DNA of 64,000 nucleotides from Chlamydiota bacterium (GTDB lineage: Bacteria; Chlamydiota; Chlamydiia; Chlamydiales; Rhabdochlamydiaceae), in contig JAJFMD010000007.1 in NCBI GenBank assembly GCA_021772335.1, positions 310,001 through 374,000 on the forward strand, in the 5' to 3' direction. Below the pieces are notes generated by a model. That model made no database searches. It saw only the letters and a list, made by a program, of their open reading frames with translations, and was not told where the DNA came from. Shown in pieces: positions 9,553-16,955 of this stretch; within the stretch, counting starts at the first letter, position 1, and each line of letters begins with the position of its first letter. Made by a program: the position numbers and the translations under genes.

Positions 9553-10576
9553 ACTTCTCTAAAACCAATTTATGGGCATTATTACCCATTTCTTCTCTTA
9601 AAGCTTTATTCTCTGCAAGAACACTTACAGCCTCTGCAACACGTTCAGAGCTCCTTACTGGAACAACAAAACCAGTCCTTTCATGTAGACAAACTTCAGG
9701 AAGGCCTCCAGTTGGCGTCGTAATTAAAGGTTTTTTCATATAAGCGGCTTGTAGAGAGGCTTGTGAAATACCTTCATTGGCGGTTGAAAGAAGTAAAAAA
9801 ATATCCATGGCAGCTAAAGGCACAAACGGAGGTTCAATCAATCCAGCAAAAATCACCGATTTTAATCCAAGCTCTTGAGCATAGAGGAGATACCTTTCTA
9901 CCTCTCCACCTCCTACAATAATCCAAGTGATTTTCTCCTTTTCAAGCTGTTTTGCCGCCTCAAGAAACTCCTCAATTCCCTTCCAATCACGCAAAAAACA
10001 GAGTGTTCCAACAATGAGCTGATCATCTGCGATTTGATAACGCTCTTTAAAAGCCTGAATTTCATCACTAGAAGCTTCAATTTTGCTCGGATCCAACCCA
10101 GTAGCGATACATTCAATAGCATCTTCCGAAAGCCCCGATTGCGCACAAATTTTAGGAACAATCTCCGAACAGGTTGTTACGACATAATCTACAAGACGAT
10201 TAAACAAGATTCGACTATTCAATCCTTTGCGAATTGCAGTTGATAAATGACGCGTACGAATAATTTTTTTATTAGCAATACGTGCGGCAATTCCCGCAAT
10301 CCAAGCATCTGCTGAAGAGTGAGTGTTAACAATATCAATATTCCAAAGACGCATCAATTTGAGCAGTTTAGGAATTGAAAAAAATGCGTCTTTTTTAAGA
10401 AAACTAATCTCCCTAACCTCAAATCCCTCATCACGAGCGCGCAAAACAAGATCCCCTCCTGGCACAACAGCAAAATAAATCTCATGACCACGTTCCCTTA
10501 ATCCTATTGCTTCTCGTAGGATGCGTATCTCCTGCCCACCCCAGCCCCAAGAAGCCTCTGTATGTAAAATCTTCAT
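9485..10576 (-). CDS. Glycosyltransferase, GT4 family
   Basis: A 363-residue GT-B fold glycosyltransferase of family 4, probably adding a sugar to a lipid-linked or envelope glycan. The N-terminal Rossmann half opens with ILHTEASWGWGGQE, the Gly-rich acceptor-side loop of GT4 enzymes. The donor-binding half includes VGTLCFLRDWKG and the STANEGISQASLQ region. In that region the usual EX7E pair reads EX7Q, so the second Glu is replaced by Gln; this may alter nucleotide-sugar handling. It begins at the base after the mutY stop codon (no gap), indicating cotranscription and coupling with mutY. The 3' end overlaps the convergent DUF4396 gene by 68 nt. Substrate cannot be predicted. Confidence 0.85.
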   Translation of the reverse strand: MKILHTEASWGWGGQEIRILREAIGLRERGHEIYFAVVPGGDLVLRARDEGFEVREISFLKKDAFFSIPKLLKLMRLWNIDIVNTHSSADAWIAGIAARIANKKIIRTRHLSTAIRKGLNSRILFNRLVDYVVTTCSEIVPKICAQSGLSEDAIECIATGLDPSKIEASSDEIQAFKERYQIADDQLIVGTLCFLRDWKGIEEFLEAAKQLEKEKITWIIVGGGEVERYLLYAQELGLKSVIFAGLIEPPFVPLAAMDIFLLLSTANEGISQASLQAAYMKKPLITTPTGGLPEVCLHERTGFVVPVRSSERVAEAVSVLAENKALREEMGNNAHKLVLEKFTYQQMLDRMENVYHSIAAANA

Positions 10577-11638
10577 CTAACTCTCCAAAATCAATTCTTT
10601 AATTCGTCTATGGCCTGCGGAAAAAGGGAGTTGCTCTAAAGCATCTCTTGCTACCCATTCATAATTTGAGATTTCCTTCATCTGGAGGCCTTCCCATAAG
10701 GTCGGATATAAATACGATCGAAAACGGGTAAAACCATGCTGCTGCATAGATAGTTTTCCCTTGTATGACACTTCAAAATCAAAATGATCCCACAAATAAC
10801 ACTTCATATCTTCCTCCTTTATCCTCTTCCCCATTTCAAAAAATGGGAATTGATATAAGTCGGCCATCACAGAACCGGTATCCTCTTTTTTTATAAGCAC
10901 ATGCCCCTGAACCTCTATAATAACAACTTGTCGATGCAAAGCAGTAATAGGGACTCTTTTTTTCTTTATAGGAAGCTGGTCTGTTATACCTTTTCTAAGT
11001 GCACTACAAAAACGCTTAATTGGACACCGAATGCATTGGGGCTTTTTTTTACAAACAACAGCTCCCAATTCGATTAAACCCTCCATAACCTGAGCAGGGT
11101 TCTCCTGAGGAAGAATGTCGTTCACGCAGCTTTCGACCTTCTTCATAGCCTCTCGCTTATCAATCTCAACTTCCAATCCGATCAATCTCGCAATAACACG
11201 CTTGACATTACCATCTATAGCAGAAGCCCTCCCTCCAAAGGCAAAACTAACAATTGCGCCGGCAGTATAAGGACCAATTCCTGGGACCTTTCGCAACTCT
11301 TCCAAAGAAGAGGGAATTTTTCCTTTATAATGCTCAAGAATAAATTGAGCTGCTTTATGAAGGTTGCGCGCACGTGAATAATACCCAAGACCTTCCCAAG
11401 CTTTAATGACCTCTTCACTTTTGGCTCGCGCTAATTCACTGACTGAAGGGAATCTATCGATCCATTTCTCAAAATAGCCTTCAACTACAGAAGCTTGAGT
11501 TTGTTGCAGCATAACCTCAGAAATCCATACACGGTAAGGAGAAGGATCTGATCTCCAAGAGAGCTTGCGCCTGTTTTCTGCAAACCATTTACTGATATTT
11601 TTTCCTACTAACAAGGAATCTTTTTCCCCTAATGCCAT
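10577..11638 (-). CDS. mutY: A/G-specific adenine DNA glycosylase MutY
   Basis: Removes adenine mispaired with 8-oxoguanine or guanine in base-excision repair. From the ATG at 11638 (353 residues) the catalytic Glu is in SEVMLQQTQ (E41). The helix-hairpin-helix is VPGIGPYTAGAI, the catalytic Asp is in AIDGNVKRV, and the [4Fe-4S] ligands follow the C-X6-C-X2-C-X5-C pattern (VCKKKPQCIRCPIKRFC). A NUDIX-like C-terminal domain for 8-oxoG recognition occupies the last third. The frame is open 8 codons upstream to a GTG, but ATG is preferred; neither has a clear ribosome-binding site. The next gene, a glycosyltransferase, begins directly after its stop codon. Confidence 0.95.
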   Translation of the reverse strand: MALGEKDSLLVGKNISKWFAENRRKLSWRSDPSPYRVWISEVMLQQTQASVVEGYFEKWIDRFPSVSELARAKSEEVIKAWEGLGYYSRARNLHKAAQFILEHYKGKIPSSLEELRKVPGIGPYTAGAIVSFAFGGRASAIDGNVKRVIARLIGLEVEIDKREAMKKVESCVNDILPQENPAQVMEGLIELGAVVCKKKPQCIRCPIKRFCSALRKGITDQLPIKKKRVPITALHRQVVIIEVQGHVLIKKEDTGSVMADLYQFPFFEMGKRIKEEDMKCYLWDHFDFEVSYKGKLSMQQHGFTRFRSYLYPTLWEGLQMKEISNYEWVARDALEQLPFSAGHRRIKELILES

Positions 11639-11751
11639 TTCAAACACTTTATAAATATACACAACCTTTTACCGATGAGAAGCATAGATCTTGGCACGCA
11701 TTTTGCAAAGAAAAAGTAGTTCCCTCTCATAATAAAAGGAGTAAATGGAAT

Positions 11752-12249
11752 ATGACAAAAGAAAACCCCTCTCCAACATGGAACGATAAGCACTTGCAAT
11801 TGCAAAATTCGATGAAAAATGAAATTGCTCTTATGCGTGAAGTTTTAGCAAATCTACATGAAGAAGAGCAGCTTCTAATCAATCAAGAAATGAAGAAAAG
11901 AGAGTTTCTTCTAAAAGATCGCTCAAGCTTACTAATTAAGCTTAGTGATTTACATGCAATTAGCATAGAAACTACCAAGCAGCTCTGCGCTATCCTCAAC
12001 TGCAAAAAAAACACAGTGAACCTTAAAGATATCTTACCAACTGAAAAAACTGAATGCTGTGAAACCTTAATCCTTCACGAGCAACTCATTGCTCTTGCTG
12101 AAAAAATCCATCTAAAAGACAAATACAATGAAAACCTTTGCTTACATAATAAATACTATGTCAGAAAGCCCGAAAATCCCCTTGATACAGCAAGAGCTCC
12201 ACAAAGAGTAAGAAAAACGAAACTTGCAACATACCAAAAGAAAGGCTAA
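11752..12249 (+). CDS. Coiled-coil protein, possibly FlgN/type III chaperone-like
   Basis: I place the start at the ATG at 11752 (MTKENPSP...), 10 nt after an AAGGAG ribosome-binding site; an upstream in-frame ATG at 11632 lies inside the 5' end of mutY and is less likely. The 165-residue product is almost entirely helical, with a long amphipathic segment (residues 20-75, including ALMREVLANLHEEEQLL and KKREFLLKDRSSLLIKL) whose Glu/Leu/Lys spacing is reminiscent of the FlgN family of secretion chaperones. I could not confirm this. The C-terminus is basic (RVRKTKLATYQKKG). It is the first of three rightward genes, followed by tandem glycerophosphotransferase-like genes after 130 bp that contain a dispersed repeat. 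Confidence 0.7.
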   Translation: MTKENPSPTWNDKHLQLQNSMKNEIALMREVLANLHEEEQLLINQEMKKREFLLKDRSSLLIKLSDLHAISIETTKQLCAILNCKKNTVNLKDILPTEKTECCETLILHEQLIALAEKIHLKDKYNENLCLHNKYYVRKPENPLDTARAPQRVRKTKLATYQKKG

Positions 12250-12310
12250 AAAGGAGAAGAAAATAAGAGTCTGCCTGAAAAACTGCTTTCTGCAATGGGT
12301 TTTTAAATTT

Positions 12311-12367
12311 TTTAGAAAAAAAGATACATTCCAGTGACTGGAATGAGGTTTTCAAGAGGCTCAATAA
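12311..12367 (+). repeat. Dispersed intergenic repeat B, copy 1
   Basis: The first 35 nt match 32311-32345 without gaps at 29 of 35 positions, and similarity continues to a shared AGGCTC about 20 nt further on. In this copy the centre (12327-12345) is a perfect inverted repeat: CATTCCAGT, one G, then ACTGGAATG. It lies between the coiled-coil gene and the first glycerophosphotransferase-like gene. No transposase or open frame is associated. It may be a regulatory or mobile remnant. Confidence 0.55.
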
Positions 12368-12379
12368 CACAAAGTAGTA

Positions 12380-13438
12380 ATGTACCCTCGACTAGCAGCC
12401 CTAATTTGGGGGAATCAAGAGCACTATCTCGACCATTTAGGTCCACTAGCTGCAATATTAAATATTTCTCTTATCATCAATCACCCCCATATAGCTAAGC
12501 TCGCCAAACATTACTATCCAATGCTCAAGGTTATCATCCTAAGTGATCTTGAACTTCCGCCTTTCATTGCAAATAACTTTGATATCATCTTCAACTGCCT
12601 ACCCGCTCCCTTATTTAAACAACTAATCTGGCTCTATCCTAAACAACCCCTTTCCATCTGGTGTCCCCACGGCCATTCTGATAAAGGAGCACACTCTGCT
12701 TACTTCACAGGATTGAAAGAAGAGGATTACATCTTCACATACGGAAAAAAAATGGGAGCTATGATTGAGCAAAACGCAATCAAACCGCATCATTTCTTCG
12801 GTAATTACAGAGCTCACTTTTATCAAGAAAACAGCTCTTTCTACTCCACCCTATCCCAATTTGAAATTCCACTGCCGAACAACCCAACGGTTCTATATGC
12901 CCCTACTTGGCAAGACGATCAACACTCCTCTTCTTGTCCTTTAATTGCTAAATACCTTATCTCTGCCCTTCCTGACGATATCAACCTAATCATTAAACCC
13001 CATCCTCATCTTTTTAAACAAAATCCTGAGCTACTCGAAGATTTAAGCGCCCTTTGCTTAGAAAAAGACAATACCATTTTTCTCAAAGCCTTCCCTCCAA
13101 TCTACGCACTCATCAACAACATAGATATTTATCTTGGAGATATGTCCTCTGTCGGCTATGACTGTCTCTTTGCCGGCAAACAACTCTTCATCTTGAAAAA
13201 ACAGCCCACTCCACATCCCATTGATTCCTGCAGTACAGTCCTCACTCCCGATCAAATCGATGATTTCTATGCACTAATGAAATCTGCTTTACAAAACAGC
13301 TGCCCATCGATTAAGAGAAGACAAGAAGAACTTAGAGATTTGGTATTTCAGCCCAAAACTAATTGCACAGAAATTCGAGAAGAAATCCTAACCAAAATCA
13401 AAGCCTCAATATGGAAAAAACAAAGTGCGCTTCAGTAG
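12380..13438 (+). CDS. CDP-glycerol glycerophosphotransferase-like protein (paralogue 1)
   Basis: A 352-residue GT-B type enzyme related to TagB/TagF, which transfer glycerol phosphate from CDP-glycerol to a glycan or lipid. Motifs of that family are present in order: CPHGHSDKG (about residues 95-103), VLYAPTWQDD (about 172-181), LIIKPHPHL and YLGDMSSVGYDC (about 250-262). There is no transmembrane segment. No ribosome-binding site precedes the ATG. A paralogous gene begins within its last 28 nt, so the two are one operon and probably act on the same surface polymer. Gram-negative chlamydiae lack teichoic acids, so the acceptor is likely another envelope glycan; this is inference. Confidence 0.8.
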   Translation: MYPRLAALIWGNQEHYLDHLGPLAAILNISLIINHPHIAKLAKHYYPMLKVIILSDLELPPFIANNFDIIFNCLPAPLFKQLIWLYPKQPLSIWCPHGHSDKGAHSAYFTGLKEEDYIFTYGKKMGAMIEQNAIKPHHFFGNYRAHFYQENSSFYSTLSQFEIPLPNNPTVLYAPTWQDDQHSSSCPLIAKYLISALPDDINLIIKPHPHLFKQNPELLEDLSALCLEKDNTIFLKAFPPIYALINNIDIYLGDMSSVGYDCLFAGKQLFILKKQPTPHPIDSCSTVLTPDQIDDFYALMKSALQNSCPSIKRRQEELRDLVFQPKTNCTEIREEILTKIKASIWKKQSALQ

Positions 13439-14469
13439 CAATTATGACTGGAGCCCCAACAATTTTAGATCATCTTGGGGTTCTCAGTGCTATCCAAGGC
13501 ATCCCCTTAATCGTCAATAGCCATGAAACTTATGCCTTTGCTAAACGTTACTATCCCATGCTCAACACAGCATACAAAGATCCAATCGACCTCTCCCTTT
13601 CCTATCTCGCTGATAATTTTGAAGTCATTTTTCAAACAGGCAAATATTGGGCAATGGAACTCATGCCAATGCTCAAGCTACTTTATCGCAAAAAAATACG
13701 GATAATCTATTGCCCACATGGCAACTCAGATAAAGGCCACAGCCTAACCAAAATTGAACAACATCCTCCTCAGGACGTTCACCTAATTTACGGCGATCAC
13801 ATGCTCGATCACCTAAACAAAACCCATTACATAGAGAAAATTGACAAAACAATCCGCACAGGAAACTACCGCCTCCCTTTCTATCTCGAACATCAAGAAT
13901 TTTTTGATCAAATCACAATTAAAGAAGTTTTCGATCAATTTGATAAAAAAAGACCAACGATCCTCTATGCCCCAACCTGGCCTAATCAAGAAAACAGCAC
14001 AACCTTCTTTCAAGAAGGCTGCGATCTAATAGAACAAACAGATTCTGACTTCAACCTAATTGTAAAACTCCACCCCTTTTTAGAGCGCTATTATCCTGCT
14101 GAAACCTGGCATATTGTCGAAAAATACCAAGATAAAAAGAACGTGCTCTTTCTGCACGATTTTCCCCTGATATATTCCCTTCTCAATCACTGTGATCTTT
14201 ATGTTGGAGATTTTTCCTCAATCGGATATGACTGCTTAGTTCTAGATAAACCTCTCTTTTTCCTCAAACAACCCAACCAAGAAAGTCTCATCGCATCCTG
14301 TGGTATGGCAATTCCCGAATCGACCCATGCTCTCAATTTTATCACGAAAAACTTAAATGAAAATAGACTGGGCTACCAACTCAAACGCCAAGCAGTTGCT
14401 CGATACGTCTTTGGAGACACCGTTGCGCCTGAAATACTCAATCAGCAGATACAGAATCTGCTGGAGTAA
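13411..14469 (+). CDS. CDP-glycerol glycerophosphotransferase-like protein (paralogue 2)
   Basis: Paralogue of the preceding gene, with the same ordered motifs: CPHGNSDKG, ILYAPTWPNQ, LIVKLHPFL and YVGDFSSIGYDC. I start it at the ATG at 13411 (MEKTKCASV..., 352 residues) because its N-terminus then aligns with paralogue 1 through the shared LDHLG; the open frame extends 16 codons upstream. This start overlaps paralogue 1 by 28 nt, implying coupled translation, although no ribosome-binding site is evident. One notable difference is that the KPHP motif of paralogue 1 reads KLHP here. The 3' end overlaps convergent mreC by 32 nt. The pair could form a heteromeric or sequential glycerophosphate-transfer step. 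Confidence 0.8.
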   Translation: MEKTKCASVAIMTGAPTILDHLGVLSAIQGIPLIVNSHETYAFAKRYYPMLNTAYKDPIDLSLSYLADNFEVIFQTGKYWAMELMPMLKLLYRKKIRIIYCPHGNSDKGHSLTKIEQHPPQDVHLIYGDHMLDHLNKTHYIEKIDKTIRTGNYRLPFYLEHQEFFDQITIKEVFDQFDKKRPTILYAPTWPNQENSTTFFQEGCDLIEQTDSDFNLIVKLHPFLERYYPAETWHIVEKYQDKKNVLFLHDFPLIYSLLNHCDLYVGDFSSIGYDCLVLDKPLFFLKQPNQESLIASCGMAIPESTHALNFITKNLNENRLGYQLKRQAVARYVFGDTVAPEILNQQIQNLLE

Positions 14470-15235
14470 TGACTTCGAGATAATCAAGTTCGAATAAATT
14501 TTCTACATAAGGATATGCTTCAAGTTCGAAAGAACACGCTCCTTCTCGCAAAGGATATATTTTGCTCACCGTCGCGATCTTTAAGCCTGCTGAAAAGACG
14601 CCATCAAGGCCTGATGTGATTAAAGTATCGCCCTCTTTAACATCAATCTGATCGAGTACTTCTTTATCACAATGGAACCCCTTTCCTTTCAAGAGCTGGC
14701 TATGTTGATTCCAGATCGCACCACCGCTTCCACAAAGCTCACCTCGAAATGATTTGCCTTCAACACTCACGCTGGGGATAAGTAGGGGATCTGTAATCAA
14801 ACGAACACGACAACTTTTCTTTTCTATAAGATCAATGCAACCAATGAGTGATTCTTGATACATTACAGGAGCATTTAGAAAAGCTTCTTCTTGTGCAAGA
14901 TCTACCCAAACAAAGTGATTCCAAAGACTTGGTTCACGATAGATCACTTTTACAAGACGTCCCCTAACCGGCATGTTTTCTCTTCCGAGATAGTTAAGTT
15001 GCTTATCTCTCTCGTTGAGCTCATTGCGCAAGAGAAAGATTTCATGCTCAAGATGTTCAATCACTATGTCTCGATTCTGATTGTGACAAGTTTGATAAGC
15101 TCCGTGCCAATACGGAGAAATTTTTGCAATTGCTTTAGTGCGCAATTTTGCTGTTAGGGTTGCGGGTAAAACAAAAATCAAAAGGAGAGCTAGTCCTAAA
15201 AAAATATAAACGCGTATGATTTTTTTTTGCTTCAT
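14438..15235 (-). CDS. mreC: Rod shape-determining protein MreC
   Basis: Inner-membrane scaffold of the elongation machinery that links MreB to periplasmic peptidoglycan synthases. The 265-residue protein has one N-terminal transmembrane helix (VYIFLGLALLLIFVLPATL), a coiled-coil segment (HLEHEIFLLRNELNERDKQL, about residues 58-80) and the two beta-barrel subdomains typical of MreC (for example VSVEGKSFRGELCGSG and GDTLITSGLDGVFSAGL). I start it at the ATG at 15235, which overlaps the tyrB stop as ATGA. The tyrB-mreC pair matches the neighbouring order I recall in Chlamydia (CT637-CT638). Its presence fits the MreB-based, FtsZ-less division known in chlamydiae. Confidence 0.88.
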   Translation of the reverse strand: MKQKKIIRVYIFLGLALLLIFVLPATLTAKLRTKAIAKISPYWHGAYQTCHNQNRDIVIEHLEHEIFLLRNELNERDKQLNYLGRENMPVRGRLVKVIYREPSLWNHFVWVDLAQEEAFLNAPVMYQESLIGCIDLIEKKSCRVRLITDPLLIPSVSVEGKSFRGELCGSGGAIWNQHSQLLKGKGFHCDKEVLDQIDVKEGDTLITSGLDGVFSAGLKIATVSKIYPLREGACSFELEAYPYVENLFELDYLEVITPADSVSAD

Positions 15236-16422
15236 TTCCAAACCGCAAGAAGAGCATCTGTCACATAGTCTACATTCTGATGATTTAAGCCGGCAATATT
15301 GATTCTCCCATCATGAGGAAGATATATTGCATATTCATCTTTTAATCTTAAAACTTGCTCTTTTTCTAATCCTGTATAGCTAAACATTCCGCTATGTCCT
15401 TTCAAAAAGGAAAAATCAATCTTGGTATGTGAGCTAAGTTTCATAATAAAAAATTCTCTCATTTCCTCAATTCTTTTACGCATTTTACTGAGCTCTGTTT
15501 CCCATTCCTTCCGCAACTTTTCAGATGACAAAACCTTCTCTACAATCGCTGCTCCATGCCAAGAAGGATTAGAATAATTACCTCGAATCACCGCGCGCAA
15601 TTTACTCATCACATGAGAAGCACTCTTGACACACTGTGTGATAATATAAAGAGCCCCAATACGTTCATTATATAAACCCATGTTTTTAGAAAATGAGTAA
15701 GCAATAAGCATATCATTGCCCTTTTCGACAAATAATCGCATTGCTTTAGCGTCTTCAAATAACGTCGACCCAAAACCGTGATAGGCACAATCAAAAAAAG
15801 GAATTAACTTCTTTTTCAAGAACAAATCAGAAAGCTCTTTCCATTGCTCTTCAGTAGGATCAATCCCAGTAGGATTATGACAAACGGCATGCATGACAAT
15901 GATACTTCCAGGAGGGAGAGACTCGAGATAAGAAAACATCTGTTGGTAGGCTAAGCATTTATTTTCCTTATCATAATAAGGATAGTGCTTAACATTCATA
16001 CCACACCGTTCAAAGACGTTATGATGATTAGGCCAAGTGGGATTTGAAACAAAAATATGGTCACTAAGCTCTTGCCTTAAAAATTCTGCTCCTAAACGCA
16101 AGGCAGAAGTTCCTCCGATAGCTTGCAATCCTGCAATGCGTTCTTTTTCTCTAGACCAAAGTGAGCGGCCAAAAAGCAAGTCTCCACATTGTTCAATAAA
16201 AGCACGATCGCCCTCAATCGGTAAATACTCTTTAGTCCTATCTTCTTTAAGTAATTCTTTTTCTGCGCTTTTAACGCTACTCAATGTAGGAGTGATCAAA
16301 GTCAGCGTCTTATAAATGCCAACACTTAAATCGACTTTTGCTTCTCTTTCATCTTCTGAAAATGCCTTCTGTATTCCAAATAAAGGATCAGGAGACTCTT
16401 GTTGTATCGCATCAAAAAACAT
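15232..16422 (-). CDS. tyrB: Aspartate/aromatic amino acid aminotransferase
   Basis: PLP-dependent class I aminotransferase (396 residues) of the AspC/TyrB group, interconverting aspartate or aromatic amino acids and their 2-oxo acids. The PLP-binding lysine is in AYSFSKNMGLY, followed by the conserved ERIGALY. Other family features are HAVCHNPTGIDPT and PFFDCAYHGFG. Trp and Arg residues typical of the substrate pocket are present in FVSNPTWPNHHNVF. The ATG at 16422 has a GGTGG ribosome-binding site 5 nt upstream. mreC overlaps its stop codon. The 5' flank contains repeat A copy 1 on the opposite strand. Substrate preference cannot be decided from sequence. Confidence 0.93.
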   Translation of the reverse strand: MFFDAIQQESPDPLFGIQKAFSEDEREAKVDLSVGIYKTLTLITPTLSSVKSAEKELLKEDRTKEYLPIEGDRAFIEQCGDLLFGRSLWSREKERIAGLQAIGGTSALRLGAEFLRQELSDHIFVSNPTWPNHHNVFERCGMNVKHYPYYDKENKCLAYQQMFSYLESLPPGSIIVMHAVCHNPTGIDPTEEQWKELSDLFLKKKLIPFFDCAYHGFGSTLFEDAKAMRLFVEKGNDMLIAYSFSKNMGLYNERIGALYIITQCVKSASHVMSKLRAVIRGNYSNPSWHGAAIVEKVLSSEKLRKEWETELSKMRKRIEEMREFFIMKLSSHTKIDFSFLKGHSGMFSYTGLEKEQVLRLKDEYAIYLPHDGRINIAGLNHQNVDYVTDALLAVWK

Positions 16423-16504
16423 TGCACCACCTTTATCACTTGTATAGCATCAAAAGCTTTTTCACATAAACCCTCTTCTAAAATAAACTTATACCGCTCA
16501 AAGA

Positions 16505-16573
16505 AAAAGTTTTTTCGTTCTAATCTTTTACAAATCAGCTTTTTAGTCAGATGTAAAACAGCTTTACATCTGA
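16505..16573 (+). repeat. 69-bp bipartite repeat A, copy 1
   Basis: Composed of a 5' box (AAAAG, six T, CGTTCTAA, 16505-16523), a 23-nt spacer, and a 27-bp palindrome at 16547-16573 made of TCAGATGTAAA, loop ACAGC and TTTACATCTGA. The same structure with identical 23-nt spacing occurs at 53160-53228 and, inverted, at 32370-32438. This copy lies in the 5' flank of tyrB and is not followed by a T-run on either strand. Confidence 0.85.
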
Positions 16574-16837
16574 TCTAACCCATGGATACTTGAATTTGCA
16601 AAATGCCAAAACATTCATACTGGTGCGGCATATCGAGCGATATCTGGCTATTTGGGGCACGGAACAATGCATACAGAAAGCTTTTTAGAACTCGCTGCTG
16701 ATCTCGCAATAAAGGCAACCTTCCTGCTTGAAAAAGAGCAGTGTGACAAACTGTTAAAAAATTTAAAAGATAAGGGATTAAATCTATTTTATTCCGTATC
16801 AGAGGCGCATTTTGGCAATACCAAAGATAAAAATTAG
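16574..16837 (+). pseudogene. Short open frame or gene remnant of unknown origin
   Basis: The frame is open from a stop at 16571-16573 to a TAA ending at 16837 (about 87 codons), but the first in-frame ATG is at 16667, leaving 56 residues. The upstream part also reads as protein-like (HTGAAYRAISGYLGHG), hinting that a longer coding sequence lost its 5' end. The ATG-initiated part is helical and charged (LELAADLAIKATFLL, then CDKLLKNLKDKG). No ribosome-binding site is clear and I recognise no family. It sits between repeat A copy 1, which supplies its upstream stop, and the tRNA-Ala promoter. It may be a decayed gene truncated near the repeat or a non-coding frame. Confidence 0.3.
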
Positions 16838-16839
16838 CA

Positions 16840-16868
16840 TTGAGAATAAGCAAAAAAGAGATTAGAAT
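16840..16868 (+). promoter_or_regulatory. Sigma-66/70-type promoter of tRNA-Ala
   Basis: TTGAGA at 16840-16845 and TAGAAT at 16863-16868 are separated by exactly 17 nt, each one or two bases from the consensus. The tRNA begins 14 nt after the -10 box, which places the likely start of transcription about 7 nt upstream of it. Confidence 0.65.
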
Positions 16869-16882
16869 TAACTCCCCTATCC

Positions 16883-16955
16883 GGGGTGTTAGCTCAGTTG
16901 GTAGAGCGCAACAATGGCATTGTTGAGGTCAGCGGTTCGATCCCGCTACACTCCA
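16883..16955 (+). tRNA. tRNA-Ala (anticodon GGC)
   Basis: A 73-nt cloverleaf. The acceptor stem is GGGGTGT paired with ACACTCC and includes the G3-U70 wobble that identifies alanine tRNAs. The anticodon arm is CAACA, loop ATGGCAT, TGTTG, giving anticodon GGC. D-arm (GCTCAGTTGGTAGAGC) and T-arm (GGTTCGATCC) are standard. CCA is not encoded. The 3' 62 nt overlap the end of dinG on the opposite strand. Confidence 0.96.

Larger units (their letters stand above)
16423..16882. other. Intergenic region between tyrB and tRNA-Ala
   Basis: This 460-bp stretch holds, in order, the 5' flank of tyrB, repeat A copy 1 (16505-16573), the possible gene remnant (16574-16837) and the tRNA-Ala promoter (16840-16868). 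No other feature was recognised. A tyrB promoter must lie here on the minus strand but no clear -35/-10 pair was found. Confidence 0.6.

Noticed and set aside
16575-16853. A 92-codon frame on the minus strand over the possible remnant
   Set aside because: It runs antisense to the more protein-like plus frame, overlaps the tRNA promoter and has no ribosome-binding site.
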